A stretch of 64,000 nt of DNA from Poriferisodalis sp965221945. GTDB taxonomy: Bacteria; Actinomycetota; Acidimicrobiia; Acidimicrobiales; Poriferisodalaceae. A program made the position numbers and the translations under genes. This document shows, in pieces, positions 54,998 through 64,000 of the stretch (positions are counted from its first letter, which is position 1; the number at the start of each line of letters is the position of its first letter). The stretch lies in contig NZ_OZ244925.1 of NCBI RefSeq assembly GCF_965221945.1, positions 3,596,001-3,660,000 of the forward strand. Direction: 5' to 3'. The notes under the pieces are model-generated. The model was not told where the DNA came from, did not search any database, and saw only the letters and a list, made by a program, of their open reading frames with translations.

Positions 54998-56389
54998 ATG
55001 GCCGGTTCGGAGTACCTGTACCAGCGGGAGACCTTCGCAGGCGGAAACAGCCGGCTTGCTCGATTCTTGGCGCGGCCAATCCTGAAATTCGTCCACCGCG
55101 AGGTGGCCGGCAGCGTGCTGTTGTTGCTGGCGACCGCGGCAGCGCTCATCTGGGCAAATTCGCCCGGAAGCGACACCTACTTCAACTTCTGGCACAACCA
55201 CATCGACATCACGATCGGCAGCTTTCAGCTGCACCCGCTGACGTTCGTGGAGTTCGTCAACGACGCGCTCATGGCGTTGTTCTTCTTCGTGGTCGGGCTG
55301 GAGATCAAGCGGGAGCTGGTGACGGGCTATCTCGCAAGTGTGCGCGCAGCCACGTTGCCGGCGATTGCCGCAATCGGCGGGATGGTCGTGCCGGCGCTGC
55401 TGTACTTCATGGCGAATCCGTCCGGGGATGCGGCGTCGGGCTGGGGCATACCGATGGCCACCGACATCGCATTCGCCGTGGGCGTGGTGGCGCTGCTGGG
55501 CTCGCGGATTCCGCCGATGCTCAAGCTGTTCTTGCTGACACTGGCCATCGTCGACGACATCGGCGCCATTGCCGTGATCGCCATCTTCTACACGAGCGAC
55601 CTGAACCTCAAGTGGCTGCTGTTCGCCGTCGCGCTCCTCGTGGTCATCAGGCTGCTCACCGTGATGCGGGTTTGGGCCCTCGAGATCTACTGGGTGATCG
55701 GTTTGGTTGCCTGGTACGCCACGCTCGAATCTGGTGTCCATGCCACCATCGCTGGTGTCGCGCTGGGCCTCCTGACGCCTGCCAGGCCGCTGCTCGGCCG
55801 GGGGCAGGCTCAGGACGTGGTGGATCATCTGCCGGAACGTCCCAGCATCGAGCAAGTCCACCAAGCATCGTTCCTGGTGCAGGAATCAGTGCCGATGACC
55901 GAACGGCTGGAGACGCTGTTCCACCCGTTCACGGCATTTCTCATCGTGCCGCTGTTCGCCCTCGCGAACGCTGGCGTGCCGTTGTCGGGCGACGCGATCT
56001 CCGATGCTGCGGGCTCGCCGGTGACCTGGGGCGTGGTGGCGGGCCTGGTTGTCGGCAAGCCCGTCGGGATCACGCTGTTCACCTGGGTAGCGACCCGCTT
56101 CGGATTCAACCTGCCCGAGGGAATGAACTGGCCGCAGTTCATCGGCATGGGTTTCGCGGCGGGTATCGGCTTCACCGTGTCGATCTTCATCACGGGCTTG
56201 GCGTTCGACGACGGCGGCATCACCGACCTCGCCAAGATCGGCATCCTGTTCGCATCCGCGTGCGCCGGTATTGCGGCACTTGTCGTGCTGGCGCTGTCGG
56301 GCAAGGCAGGCGATCACCCCGGCGAAGCGCCGCTCGGCATGATCAGCGACCGCAGCGCGCCGCCGGAGTCTGCAGCCGCCGATAGCTAG
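54998..56389 (+). CDS. nhaA: Na+/H+ antiporter NhaA
   Basis: 463 aa. Twelve-helix pattern with the ion-binding Asp pair LTLAIVDDIGAI (about residue 185, equivalent to E. coli D163/D164), FFFVVGLEIKREL and PMATDIAFAVGV. It exports Na+ in exchange for protons. The final 30 residues are polar. ATG 54998 has no strong ribosome site. Standalone gene. Confidence 0.95.
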   Translation: MAGSEYLYQRETFAGGNSRLARFLARPILKFVHREVAGSVLLLLATAAALIWANSPGSDTYFNFWHNHIDITIGSFQLHPLTFVEFVNDALMALFFFVVGLEIKRELVTGYLASVRAATLPAIAAIGGMVVPALLYFMANPSGDAASGWGIPMATDIAFAVGVVALLGSRIPPMLKLFLLTLAIVDDIGAIAVIAIFYTSDLNLKWLLFAVALLVVIRLLTVMRVWALEIYWVIGLVAWYATLESGVHATIAGVALGLLTPARPLLGRGQAQDVVDHLPERPSIEQVHQASFLVQESVPMTERLETLFHPFTAFLIVPLFALANAGVPLSGDAISDAAGSPVTWGVVAGLVVGKPVGITLFTWVATRFGFNLPEGMNWPQFIGMGFAAGIGFTVSIFITGLAFDDGGITDLAKIGILFASACAGIAALVVLALSGKAGDHPGEAPLGMISDRSAPPESAAADS

Positions 56390-56515
56390 CCTCGCTCCCC
56401 GGAATACTCTCCCATTGGCTGGCCCTCGAGACTGCGACAGTGGTGTCGGCCATGACCGAAATCTCGGTTCGGTGCGCTCTCTGCACGCCGTTCGCACAGC
56501 GGCAACTAGCTTCTC

Positions 56516-58369
56516 ATGACCGTGACAAGGTTCCGCTGGCTGTTCGGCCTCGTGTGTCTAGCGGTGTTGCTCGGCGTGACACTGGCCGTGCAGCCGTTGG
56601 GGGCGGCGCAAACCGACACGTCGGGCGGCGGCGTAGTGGTGATTGCAAACGGCTGGTCGTCCGCGGATGTGGGCGCTGCGGCGCCGTTGGCGAATCGACT
56701 GGGCGGACGCGTGCTGTATGCGTCGGCGGACGCACTCGGCACGGCGACAGCGGATGCGCTGAAGCAGCTCTTGCCGTCCAAGATCATCCTTATGGGCGGC
56801 ACTGCGGCGCTGACCGCTGCGATTGATGACGAGCTGTTCGAACTCTTGCCGAGTGTGCGCGTCGATCGCCTCAGCGGCGCCGACCGGATCGATACTGCGG
56901 CAAGAGCAGCGGCGTTCTACTGGCCAGCCGCTCCCCCGGGTCGGGCGGTGGTGGTCGCTAACGGCTGGTCGCCCGCTGACGTGGGCGCTGCAGCGCCACT
57001 GGCCGCGGGACTGAGCGGCAGCGTGCTGTTCTCGTCTCAACCCGAGCTCGGTGAATCCACGGTCACAGCGTTGGCTCAGCTGGCGCCGTCCAAGATCATC
57101 CTTATGGGCGGAACCGCCGCTCTGTCAACGGACATCGAGGCACAGCTCGCCGAACTCCTCGACAGAGTTCCGGTCGAGCGGCTCGCCGGCGCCGACCGGA
57201 TTGACAGTGCTGCCAAGGCAGCGCTGTTGGCGGCCGCACCTGCCGGCAGCCCAGTGGTGGTCGCCAACGGCTGGTCGCCAGCGGATGTGGGCATCGCTGC
57301 TCCGCTGGCCGCGGCGCTGGGCGGCAGCGTGCTGTTCTCCAACACAGACACGCTCGGAGCCTCCAGCAGCGATGCGGTTACCCGTCTCGCCCCGACTGAT
57401 GTGGTGTTGGTCGGCAGCGTCGCCACATTGACTGGCAGTATTGAGACGGAGCTAGCGGCACTTCTCGACCCAGTTTCGATAGTGCGGATCGCCGACACCG
57501 ACCGAATCGGCGCTGCTGCCTCGGCGGCGCTGTACGCGCAGGCCAATCAAGTTGAACCTGAACGGCTCCCGACGACGTGGCTAGCCCGTATCAACGCTTA
57601 CCGAACCGGATCGGGGCTCTCCGAAGTTGTGGACCGTCCCGATCGTTCGGACGGAATAAGGAAGCATCTCGAATACCTTCGACTCACCGACCCCTCGCTT
57701 CGGATCGGTACGTACGCGAATGCGCATTATGAGAATCCGGCAAGCCCCCACTACAGCGACGCTGGCGCTGCCGCGGGTCGATCATCCAACTTGGGCGTCG
57801 CGACGAGCGATGCCGCGGCAATCGATCAATGGATGGCTGCCCCATTTCATGCCATCGGTATCTTGCGCCCCCAACTCGAGAGCGTCGCTTTCGCGCGCGT
57901 CGACGGCTTTGGACTGAACACCGGATTGGACGTCATTCGCGGACTTGGCCACACAACCCACGACGAAATCGTGCTATTTCCAGGTCCTGGTAGTTGGGTT
58001 CCACTCATGCGCTTCCGGGGCGAGTTGCCCTCGCCGCTCGAGTCGTGCGAGGGATACCGCGCTGGCGCTGTGGGACTGCCGCTGATCATCATGCTTCCCA
58101 CTGATACCGACCCTCTGGCCGTAGCCGAGCTTGTCGGCCCTGGAGGTTCACACCATCAAACCGCCGACGGCACGCTGTGCCGCGTGGATGAGCACACCTA
58201 TACGACGACCGACGCTGTATACGGAGGAACTGGACTTTCCATCTTGCAAGGGAGCAATGCGGTGTTCCTCATCGCCGATACTCCGCTCATTCCAGGAAGA
58301 TGGACAGCCACTTACCAATCCTCAGCCGCTGTCGAACCGCTGAGCTGGTCCTTCAACGTGCACGAGTAG
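56516..58369 (+). CDS. Secreted CWB2 x3 - CAP - Ig-like protein
   Basis: 617 aa. Signal peptide (WLFGLVCLAVLLGVTLAVQ), three CWB2 modules (about residues 34-340; VVVANGWSPADVG repeats, KIILMGGTAAL twice), a CAP-like domain (about 355-500; INAYRTGSGLSEVV, HLEYLRLTDP, SPHYSDAGAA) and a C-terminal Ig-like domain (about 510-617). It matches the first two-thirds of the protein at 5927-8698 closely, including the Ig-like tail, but has no RCC1 propeller. Probably wall-attached; no neighbour suggests its role. Confidence 0.87.
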   Translation: MTVTRFRWLFGLVCLAVLLGVTLAVQPLGAAQTDTSGGGVVVIANGWSSADVGAAAPLANRLGGRVLYASADALGTATADALKQLLPSKIILMGGTAALTAAIDDELFELLPSVRVDRLSGADRIDTAARAAAFYWPAAPPGRAVVVANGWSPADVGAAAPLAAGLSGSVLFSSQPELGESTVTALAQLAPSKIILMGGTAALSTDIEAQLAELLDRVPVERLAGADRIDSAAKAALLAAAPAGSPVVVANGWSPADVGIAAPLAAALGGSVLFSNTDTLGASSSDAVTRLAPTDVVLVGSVATLTGSIETELAALLDPVSIVRIADTDRIGAAASAALYAQANQVEPERLPTTWLARINAYRTGSGLSEVVDRPDRSDGIRKHLEYLRLTDPSLRIGTYANAHYENPASPHYSDAGAAAGRSSNLGVATSDAAAIDQWMAAPFHAIGILRPQLESVAFARVDGFGLNTGLDVIRGLGHTTHDEIVLFPGPGSWVPLMRFRGELPSPLESCEGYRAGAVGLPLIIMLPTDTDPLAVAELVGPGGSHHQTADGTLCRVDEHTYTTTDAVYGGTGLSILQGSNAVFLIADTPLIPGRWTATYQSSAAVEPLSWSFNVHE

Positions 58370-58597
58370 ACGCCTGCGCGCACTTGCTGCGAACGCGAAC
58401 GCAGGTCATACTGCCGAGCGTTTGCGGCTAGTGGACGTGGGGCCTAGCGTTTCGGAGGCGTTGTGGATGCCTCGGCTCTGGCCGTGCTGTCCCCAACTGT
58501 GCCCGGGGCGTGTGCGGCACTGGCCCGGCTGGAACGTGCACCGCGGGTCCGGCGCCCCGACTCCTCATCCAACCCGACGCGACACCGTGAGGTCCAT

Positions 58598-60706
<2,109 letters not shown>

Positions 60707-60796
60707 CCACCAAGCGGCTTCGGCAAGTTCAGCGAGCCCGACCTCCCGATCGCGCTCGGGCACATACCGCCGAACCGTGGCGTAGCGTCCGCGGTC

Positions 60797-61999
60797 GTGC
60801 GCGAATCAGCAGCGGAGCCGCACCTAGTGGCCGATGAGGCTGCCGTTCGGCCTCGGACTGTGTTGATGGTGTTGGTCGGGGTGCATGCCATCAACGACTT
60901 CTACGTCACGGTGCTGCCCGCGTTCCTCCCCGCCCTGGCCGACGAGTTCGGCTTGAGCTACACGGACCTCGGCGTGCTGTCGTTCGCGTTCACCCTGCTG
61001 ACTGGTGTGCTCTCGCCGGTGCTGGGAGGCGAGGCTGACCGCAGGGGCAGGCGGCGGTGGATCTTGGTCTTCGGCTTCGTCATCGGGGCCGTGGGGTTCT
61101 TGGGGATGGCAGCGTCGCCAAGCTTTTGGTTGATCGTGATGCTGAGCCTGTTCTGCGGCCTCGGCGGCGCCGCCTACCACCCGCAGGCCACGGCGTTCAT
61201 TGTCTCTGCCTATCCCGACAAGCGTGGTCGCATGCTGGGTATCCACGGCTGGGGCGGTTCATTCGGACACTTCGCCGCGCCCGCGGCAGTGGTGCTGGCG
61301 GTCTCGGTCCTGAACTGGCGACTGACCATGGTGGCGCTGGCCATCCCGATGGTGATCGCGGCCGCGACCCTGCAGTGGCGACTCCGCGAGATTCCGGCTG
61401 CGCCGGCGGTACGGCTGCGCGGTGCGTTCAACAAGCCGCTGCTGATGCTGGCGATGTCGTTTGGGGCAGTGGCCATGGTGGGCATGAGCTTCATCAACTT
61501 TTCGGTGAAGATGCTCGTCGATAAGGTTTGGGACACCAGCGATGCCGGGGTGATCCTGACCGTCATCCTGCTGGTCGGCGTTGTTGCCCAGCCGCTGGGG
61601 GGCTTGGCGTTCGATCGAGCCGGCGGCCGCACGGTTCTGGTGATCGCCGCCATGGGCACCACGCTGTTCGTGGGCCTGTTCGCGCTCACCGGCGGCGCAC
61701 TCTCGCTGGTCGCCCTCGGCGGCATCTCGTTTTGCACATTCAGCCTGTTCCCGGTCTCGATGGCAATGGCCAGCCGGCTGGCACCGCCTACGCAGACCGG
61801 GGCCGGCATCGGCGTGATATTCGGCGTCTCTGGCTTGATGACCGCCGTTGCGAAACCCGCCGTGGGAATCCTGGGCGACATCACCGGCGACATCCGGGTT
61901 GCACTGGCGTGGCTGCTGCCGCTCGCTCTCGTGGCGGTCGTGCTGGCATCCCGCCTCAGCCCCGATGCCCGCTACGTCCCTGCTGCGGTCACGAAGTAA
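60797..61999 (+). CDS. MFS transporter, fosmidomycin-resistance-like
   Basis: 400 aa, 12 helices. The first half has FYVTVLPAFLPALADEFGLSYTDLG (at about 33-57), GGEADRRGRRRWILV (MFS loop after helix 2) and GLGGAAYHPQATAF, all typical of the Fsr/YfnC subgroup of drug efflux pumps. Substrate uncertain. Confidence 0.87.
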   Translation: MRESAAEPHLVADEAAVRPRTVLMVLVGVHAINDFYVTVLPAFLPALADEFGLSYTDLGVLSFAFTLLTGVLSPVLGGEADRRGRRRWILVFGFVIGAVGFLGMAASPSFWLIVMLSLFCGLGGAAYHPQATAFIVSAYPDKRGRMLGIHGWGGSFGHFAAPAAVVLAVSVLNWRLTMVALAIPMVIAAATLQWRLREIPAAPAVRLRGAFNKPLLMLAMSFGAVAMVGMSFINFSVKMLVDKVWDTSDAGVILTVILLVGVVAQPLGGLAFDRAGGRTVLVIAAMGTTLFVGLFALTGGALSLVALGGISFCTFSLFPVSMAMASRLAPPTQTGAGIGVIFGVSGLMTAVAKPAVGILGDITGDIRVALAWLLPLALVAVVLASRLSPDARYVPAAVTK

Positions 62000-62077
62000 C
62001 GCTGCGACAGCAACGGGCTCACGCTGCGCAAGCTGAGTTCGTCATCCTGCGCGAAGCCATCTGACGCCAGGTCGGAA

Positions 62078-62476
62078 TCAGGCGCCGAGGACGGCCATGC
62101 CGATGGCGCGGGCTGCCTGCGCCTGACGCTGATCGAACGTCAACATGGTCGCGTTCGGACTCGCTCGCCGGGCTGCTGCCAAGTGGATGGCGTCGAGCGA
62201 CCGGCACAGCGTTTCCTCTGCAATCCAGGCAGCGTCCGCACATACATCCGCATCGAGGCTCATCAGCGCAAACTCGTCGAGGTCGATCTGCAGCCGGCGT
62301 TGCACACTTGCCAACTCCTCGCCAGCGAAGTGGCGTACGAAGTTGCGGCGGACTTCGATCTCCGTGAGTTGCGAGGTAACAGGCACCCGCTCTGCGGTGA
62401 CGGCGCGGAGTGTCTCATCGGAGCCGACTTCCGGCCGGTACAGCTTCATCATCGCGCTGGACTCCACGTAGAGCAC
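62078..62476 (-). CDS. vapC: VapC-type PIN-domain RNase toxin
   Basis: 132 aa from GTG 62476, overlapping the antitoxin stop by one base (TAGTG). PIN fold: strand 1 YVESSAMMKLY has Glu where nearly all PIN toxins have the first catalytic Asp. The other acids are present (Glu in LTEIEVRR, Asp in LDAIHLAAA, Asp in TFDQRQ). VapC toxins cut tRNA or rRNA. The Asp-to-Glu change may weaken but not abolish metal binding. Confidence 0.85.
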   Translation of the reverse strand: MLYVESSAMMKLYRPEVGSDETLRAVTAERVPVTSQLTEIEVRRNFVRHFAGEELASVQRRLQIDLDEFALMSLDADVCADAAWIAEETLCRSLDAIHLAAARRASPNATMLTFDQRQAQAARAIGMAVLGA

Positions 62477-62763
62477 TAGTCACCGCGGTCTTCGTCGAGC
62501 ATTTCTTGGATGCTCGGACCGTCGGACAGCAGGAGCGGGCGGGCTTTCCCCAGCCCGCCACGGCGCTTCGGCGGGGTGATCCAGCCCTCGGCGACGCCCT
62601 GTTCGATGCGGGCCATGTCGTCCAGCGTCGCGTCGTCCAGTGCGGTCAGCTGAGCGACGGGACGACCGCGGTCGGTCACGATGATGCACTCACCGTCGGC
62701 AGCGCGCCGCACGCATTCCGACAGCTTCGCTTTCAGCTCTCGAATGCCGATGTTCGCGCCCAT
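62476..62763 (-). CDS. vapB: Phd/VapB-type antitoxin
   Basis: 95 aa. Residues 1-55 (IGIRELKAKLSECVRRAADGE, IIVTDRGRPVAQL) form the Phd/YefM DNA-binding fold; the rest (from about 60) is the flexible toxin-wrapping region. ATG 62763 is preceded by AAGGTGG. Upstream, a perfect 12-bp inverted repeat 20 bp away is the likely operator. Co-transcribed with vapC. Confidence 0.88.
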   Translation of the reverse strand: MGANIGIRELKAKLSECVRRAADGECIIVTDRGRPVAQLTALDDATLDDMARIEQGVAEGWITPPKRRGGLGKARPLLLSDGPSIQEMLDEDRGD

Positions 62764-62782
62764 GTGACCACCTTAGTGGGTC

Positions 62783-62816
62783 ATGTAGTCACAACAGAAA
62801 TGAATTGTGACTACAT
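62783..62816 (-). promoter_or_regulatory. Perfect 12-bp inverted repeat, vapBC operator
   Basis: ATGTAGTCACAA (62783-62794) and TTGTGACTACAT (62805-62816) are perfect inverted arms with a 10-nt AT-rich loop, 20 bp upstream of the vapB ATG. Phd/VapB antitoxins repress their own operons through such palindromes. It could also be read as an mRNA hairpin, but its placement favours an operator. Confidence 0.75.
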
Positions 62817-62831
62817 CGGTGCGCGAGTCGC

Positions 62832-63773
62832 CTAAGTCTCCGTCGAACGCGCCGGGGCGTCGTCATCTCCGTCATCGGGTTCGGGGGTGTCGTCGTCGGC
62901 TGCGTCGCCGCTGTCTTCGCCGGAATCGGAGGCCTCGTCCGCGGCCTCCGCAATATCGTTGTCGGTCGGTTCGGGATCCGGGTCGGCATCTTCGGATTCG
63001 GAGCCCTTTGCCTCGCGGTGCCTGCGCAGGGTGACGAGAGCGGCGAGAGCCAGCACGATCGCGGCGACGATCCCGCCGATCGCTGCGGGGCCCAGTCCGC
63101 CCCCGCTAGGCGCCGTCTCGACGTAGATCGTCTCGGGGAGCTCGTCCAGCGCGTCGAAGGGGAGTTCCCACGTGTACTTGGACTGGCTCACCGTGTCGGC
63201 GTTGTGCTCGACGACATCGCCGGGCAGCGTCACCGAGAACGTCACCGTGGGCGCGTCGAAGCCCATCGCCGTGATCTGGGACAAGTCTTCGGCGCTGGCT
63301 TCCTCCTCGAGTGTGCCCATGTCGAGTTCGAAGCGCCATCCGCCGCCGTCGAAGCGACGCACGCCCGGGCCGTCCTCTTCGGCCATTTCAGCTAGGACGG
63401 CGTCGCCTGCATCGGCCGTCCACGTGGCAAGGGCAGTGATGACGCAGTCCCCGTCCTCGATGCCGACGTCAACGCTCTGCTCCACGTCGATGTCGCTGAC
63501 GCCCAGCGGGTCGTCGAAATCGGCATCGTCCGCCATCTGTTGGCAGAGGTCCTCGGAACTGCCGCCCTCGCCGAGGGCCGCCAAGCCAAGAACTGCCTCG
63601 TCGATGCGCATCGACGTACCCAACGAGCCCGACTTGTCGTCCCGGAAGACGAAATCCATCTCGATGTCGACACAGGCCGTCGCCAGCAGGGCCAGCACGC
63701 ATGCGGCCATCGCCCTCCGCATCATCGATCGCCAGCGTGAGGCGTTGCGAGGACGTGGACGCGAACCGATCAT
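62832..63773 (-). CDS. LppM-like membrane-anchored lipoprotein
   Basis: 313 aa from ATG 63773. A lipoprotein signal ends in LLATAC (Cys34). The external domain (VDIEMDFVFRDDKSGSLGTSMRID...) resembles the LppM beta domain of actinobacteria. Near residue 225-250 is a transmembrane helix (GIVAAIVLALAALVTL) followed by a strongly acidic cytoplasmic tail (DADPDPEPTD, SGEDSGDAADDD). A protein both lipid-anchored and membrane-spanning is normal in this family. Function unknown. Confidence 0.78.
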   Translation of the reverse strand: MIGSRPRPRNASRWRSMMRRAMAACVLALLATACVDIEMDFVFRDDKSGSLGTSMRIDEAVLGLAALGEGGSSEDLCQQMADDADFDDPLGVSDIDVEQSVDVGIEDGDCVITALATWTADAGDAVLAEMAEEDGPGVRRFDGGGWRFELDMGTLEEEASAEDLSQITAMGFDAPTVTFSVTLPGDVVEHNADTVSQSKYTWELPFDALDELPETIYVETAPSGGGLGPAAIGGIVAAIVLALAALVTLRRHREAKGSESEDADPDPEPTDNDIAEAADEASDSGEDSGDAADDDTPEPDDGDDDAPARSTET

Positions 63774-63874
63774 GACGACACCGTAGCCCTCTCCGAGTCG
63801 GGGCTTGCCACGGTTTGCCCAGCCCCGCCCCGGCACTCGGACGTCAAGTCTCGGCAGTCTCGCAAGCAGCTGAT

Positions 63875-64000
63875 TCAGGTGGCGGCGGGCGGGCGGAGAC
63901 GGTCGGCCACGCCGCGGGTGAGGCGGTCCAGAATCCCTGCCAGCAGGACGATGGCGATGCCGGCCTCGAAGCCTCTGCCCACTGCGTCGCTGCGGCGCAG
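63875..64000 (-). CDS. ABC transporter permease (ProW/OpuB type), 3' end only
   Basis: The last 41 codons of a gene running off the right edge on the minus strand. GRGFEAGIAIVLLAGILDRLTRG is the well-known end of glycine betaine/choline ABC permeases, and the following tail is Pro/Ala-rich. The substrate-binding and ATPase partners must lie beyond the window. Confidence 0.7.
   Translation of the reverse strand: MRRSDAVGRGFEAGIAIVLLAGILDRLTRGVADRLRPPAAT

Noticed and set aside
60725..60780. Terminator after hppA
   Set aside because: Six-base arms GCCCGA/TCGGGC have a 14-nt loop and no T run; too weak.

Overview
The window is a high-GC, gene-dense chromosomal segment with many GTG starts. It probably comes from an actinobacterium, and the mix of genes fits the Acidimicrobiia best: repeated cell-wall-binding type 2 (CWB2) modules, an LLM flavin enzyme, a TetR regulator, a five-helix cytochrome b type succinate dehydrogenase, a proton-pumping pyrophosphatase and an actinobacterial-style HemB. 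This placement is inferred from gene content; there is no rRNA gene to confirm it. I saw no rRNA, tRNA, CRISPR array, intact insertion sequence or prophage.

Layout. 1-8.7 kb: three consecutive secreted multidomain proteins, all with CWB2 modules, shuffled with PD40 beta-propeller, M6 metalloprotease, cysteine-paired RCC1-like and CAP domains. An ECF sigma factor with a very long C-terminal extension follows (8.9-10.7 kb). 10.7-15.2 kb: two SDR oxidoreductases, a nitroreductase, a MbcA/ParS-like small protein and a hipBA toxin-antitoxin pair with clear tandem operators. 15.3-18.4 kb: Fpg/Nei glycosylase, SCP2-like protein, hemB and an aquaporin-family channel. 18.5-20.7 kb: a secreted animal-type haem peroxidase. 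21.1-25.1 kb: a degraded accessory island with a frameshifted DUF222-HNH gene, a ruined mcrBC pair, an AbrB-like and an RHH protein, a nuclease-HEPN protein and a 5'-truncated RusA relic. The RusA/nuclease/RHH block lies between two copies of the 3' end of an alcohol dehydrogenase gene. 25.1-38.4 kb: mostly housekeeping genes (adh, thrS, dnaE, HD protein, terC, flotillin/NfeD, PNPOx) plus a Fic gene. 38.6-42.4 kb: a PQQ-type sugar dehydrogenase lipoprotein interrupted at a 13-G run, and another CWB2-PD40 protein. 42.4-47.5 kb: sdhCAB and a GH2-like protein. 47.6-51.2 kb: an AAA+ ATPase/VWA pair. 51.3-64 kb: MFS transporter, TetR, LLM oxidoreductase, STAS protein, NhaA, a fifth CWB2 protein (with CAP), HppA, MFS transporter, vapBC, an LppM-like lipoprotein and the 3' end of an ABC permease.

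How the genes work together. Five CWB2 proteins suggest a family of wall-attached surface proteins that vary by domain shuffling; two of them, 48 kb apart, share the same CWB2-CAP-Ig-like core. sdhCAB, hppA, nhaA and hemB serve respiration, ion energetics and haem supply. floT and nfeD form a membrane-microdomain operon. Toxin-antitoxin or antitoxin-like genes (hipBA, vapBC, MbcA-like, AbrB-like, RHH, Fic) mark accessory DNA. The best candidates for new biology are the bracketed RusA/nuclease-HEPN/RHH module, the shuffled CWB2 surface proteins with the neighbouring extended ECF factor, and a 14-bp minisatellite family present at thrS and at the PNPOx gene.
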